From positions 1-7,375 of the forward strand of contig JAKACS010000147.1 in the NCBI GenBank assembly GCA_021821235.1: a stretch of 7,375 nt of DNA, read 5' to 3'. The notes beneath the pieces were generated by a model that was not told where the DNA came from, made no database searches, and saw only the letters and a program-made list of their open reading frames with translations. The stretch comes from Bacillota bacterium. Lineage in GTDB: Bacteria > Bacillota > Bacilli > Bacillales_B > DSM-18226. How positions within the stretch are numbered: position 1 is the stretch's first letter; every line of letters begins with the position of its first letter. Made by a program: the position numbers and the translations under genes. Positions 6,474 through 7,375 of this stretch are shown piece by piece.

Positions 6474-7148
6474 ATGCACGTAGCAATAGAGGTTCATAAT
6501 GTTACAAAAAAATTTGGAGATACAACGGTTTTAGATGGAATCTCGCTTTCACTGGAGAAAAACAAGATACATGGCTTAATCGGCAGAAACGGTTCTGGGA
6601 AGACAATGCTGTTAAAGTGTATTTGCGGATTTGTGATTCCGACAAGCGGAACGATTCAAGTAGGCAAACAGCAAATCGGCAAAGATTGTGATGTGCCCGA
6701 GAGTGTCGGCATTATTATTGAAGCCCCCGGTTTTCTCCCAAACTATGATGGTTATACAAATTTAAAGTTTCTGGCCGCAATCAAAAAGAAAATTTCTAAA
6801 GAAGAAATTCTTGACGTAATTGAAAAAGTTGGTTTGGATTCGAAAAGTAAGAAAAAAGTTGGAAAATATTCTTTAGGGATGAGGCAGCGTCTTGGACTTG
6901 CCCAGGCGCTGATGGAAGACCCGGACATCCTTATTCTAGATGAACCGATGAATGGCTTGGATAATCGGGGTGTTGCGGATATCCGAAAGCTTCTTTTAGA
7001 CCTAAGGGATCGGGGCAAAACAATTATCCTTGCCAGCCATGGCAAAGAGGATATTGAAATACTGTGTGATACTGTCCATGAACTTGACCGTGGCCAGATT
7101 ATTAACTCAATTGAAAAACGAAGGAATGATGATGGAGTATTGGCATGA
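6474..7148 (+). CDS. ABC transporter ATP-binding protein (BcrA-like exporter type)
   Basis: This 224-residue cytoplasmic ATPase energises the two permeases encoded just upstream. All nucleotide-binding motifs are present. Walker A is GRNGSGKT (37-44). The signature is YSLGMRQR (132-139), with SLGM instead of SGGQ. Walker B is ILILDEP (152-158) with catalytic E157, the D-loop is GLD (161-163), and the switch histidine is H189 in LASHG. The Q-loop position reads IIEAPGF, with Glu (E83) where many ABC proteins have Gln. This is common in the bacitracin/lantibiotic-exporter-like group (BcrA type). MHVAIEVHNVTKKFG is a normal N-terminus for the family. The length is slightly short, without the extra C-terminal region of longer drug-exporter ATPases. 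It is the last gene of the operon. Confidence 0.95.
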   Translation: MHVAIEVHNVTKKFGDTTVLDGISLSLEKNKIHGLIGRNGSGKTMLLKCICGFVIPTSGTIQVGKQQIGKDCDVPESVGIIIEAPGFLPNYDGYTNLKFLAAIKKKISKEEILDVIEKVGLDSKSKKKVGKYSLGMRQRLGLAQALMEDPDILILDEPMNGLDNRGVADIRKLLLDLRDRGKTIILASHGKEDIEILCDTVHELDRGQIINSIEKRRNDDGVLA

Positions 7149-7177
7149 ACCATCAATGAAATCTTAAGAATTGCGAT

Positions 7178-7216
7178 AGAGGATAAGGGCATAACCCTTA
7201 TCCTTTTAGATTTTTT
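7178..7216 (+). terminator. Rho-independent terminator of the ABC operon
   Basis: A 9-bp perfect stem (ggataaggg 7181-7189 with cccttatcc 7195-7203) closes a 5-nt loop, cataa. It extends by three more pairs, one of them G-U, to 7178 and 7206. A broken T-rich tail (tttagatttttt) runs to 7216. It begins 30 nt after the ATPase stop and ends the operon. Confidence 0.9.
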
Positions 7217-7308
7217 AATAAAAATCATAAAAAAACGACAAATTAATCCAGATATATGACGTTTATAACTTTACATTGAATATGGAAAAGTTCTATTATT
7301 GTTACATA

Positions 7309-7325
7309 TTATGACTAGGTCATAA
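7309..7325. promoter_or_regulatory. 17-bp palindrome, candidate repressor operator
   Basis: TTATGAC-TAG-GTCATAA is a perfect inverted repeat with 7-bp arms and a 3-bp centre. It covers the -35 box of the promoter described next, which is where a dimeric repressor of TetR or MarR type would block transcription. A lone left half, atatgac, recurs at 7253-7259. The regulator is unknown. Confidence 0.5.
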
Positions 7326-7339
7326 ATCCTGAATATAAA
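7311..7339 (+). promoter_or_regulatory. sigma-A-type promoter of the last, truncated gene
   Basis: ATGACT (7311-7316, 4/6 to TTGACA), a 17-bp spacer and TATAAA (7334-7339, 5/6) lie about 30 nt before the ATG at 7371. The expected transcript start is near 7346. Confidence 0.5.
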
Positions 7340-7370
7340 ATTGAAATTTTAAAGAAATGAGGTAGACAAC

Positions 7371-7375
7371 ATGGA
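7371..7375 (+). CDS. start of a downstream gene, cut by the window end
   Basis: Only ATGGA is in the window. A gagg (7359-7362) lies 8 nt upstream, and a promoter with an operator-like palindrome precedes it, so a real start is likely. Nothing can be said about the product. Confidence 0.5.

Noticed and set aside
2931..7148. A standard BceRS-BceAB bacitracin-type module
   Set aside because: The kinase has a large extracytoplasmic domain, and there are two six-helix permeases instead of one ten-helix permease with a large outer loop. The ATPase also follows the permeases.
6752..7228. A 158-residue open frame on the minus strand
   Set aside because: It is antisense to the conserved ABC ATPase and reads through the terminator. 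Its composition is that of a shadow frame.
1..7375. tRNA or rRNA genes, CRISPR arrays and insertion sequences
   Set aside because: I saw no repeat-spacer pattern, no transposase motif, no terminal inverted repeats and no tRNA-like cloverleaf. The window is almost fully explained by protein genes and short regulatory regions.

Overview
The window looks like chromosomal DNA from a low-GC Gram-positive bacterium of the Bacillus type. The evidence is an AT-rich composition, strong GGAGG-type ribosome binding sites, a LSAC lipobox lipoprotein, U-tailed hairpin terminators, and a kinase/regulator and ABC exporter of bacillus style. I cannot name the species from sequence alone.

Layout. Positions 1-275 hold the 3' end of a plus-strand gene of unknown function, followed by a terminator (314-377). 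Positions 440-2931, on the minus strand, are a two-component pair: an OmpR/PhoB-type response regulator, then a HAMP-containing sensor histidine kinase whose start overlaps the regulator's stop by 4 nt. A 252-nt AT-rich divergent intergenic region follows. It carries three 11-bp direct repeats (2969-3001) flanked by outward-facing -10 boxes. From 3184 to 7148, on the plus strand, runs an apparent operon: a small Tyr-rich secreted protein whose reading frame is broken at an exact A AAA AAG heptamer, an intergenic terminator, a lipoprotein, two six-helix ABC-2-type permeases, and an ABC ATPase. A strong terminator closes the operon (about 7178-7216). The last 60 bases hold a promoter with a palindromic operator candidate and the first codon of another gene.

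How the genes may work together (inference). The kinase has a large extracytoplasmic domain and should sense something outside the membrane. The regulator would bind the 11-bp repeats between the two transcription units and could drive both. The outputs would be the secreted protein at high level and, by read-through of the terminator at 3619-3650, the lipoprotein and exporter at lower level. This organisation resembles a secreted peptide or protein with dedicated export or immunity, or an envelope-stress module. It is not the standard BceRS-BceAB detoxification module, whose kinases lack a large sensor domain and whose permease is a single ten-helix protein.

The most notable observation is the split secreted-protein gene. 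The signal peptide is in one frame and the mature domain in the -1 frame, and the junction is a perfect dnaX-type slippery heptamer. It may be programmed frameshifting, a phase-variable or mutated A tract, or a one-base sequencing error. The sequence alone cannot decide between these.
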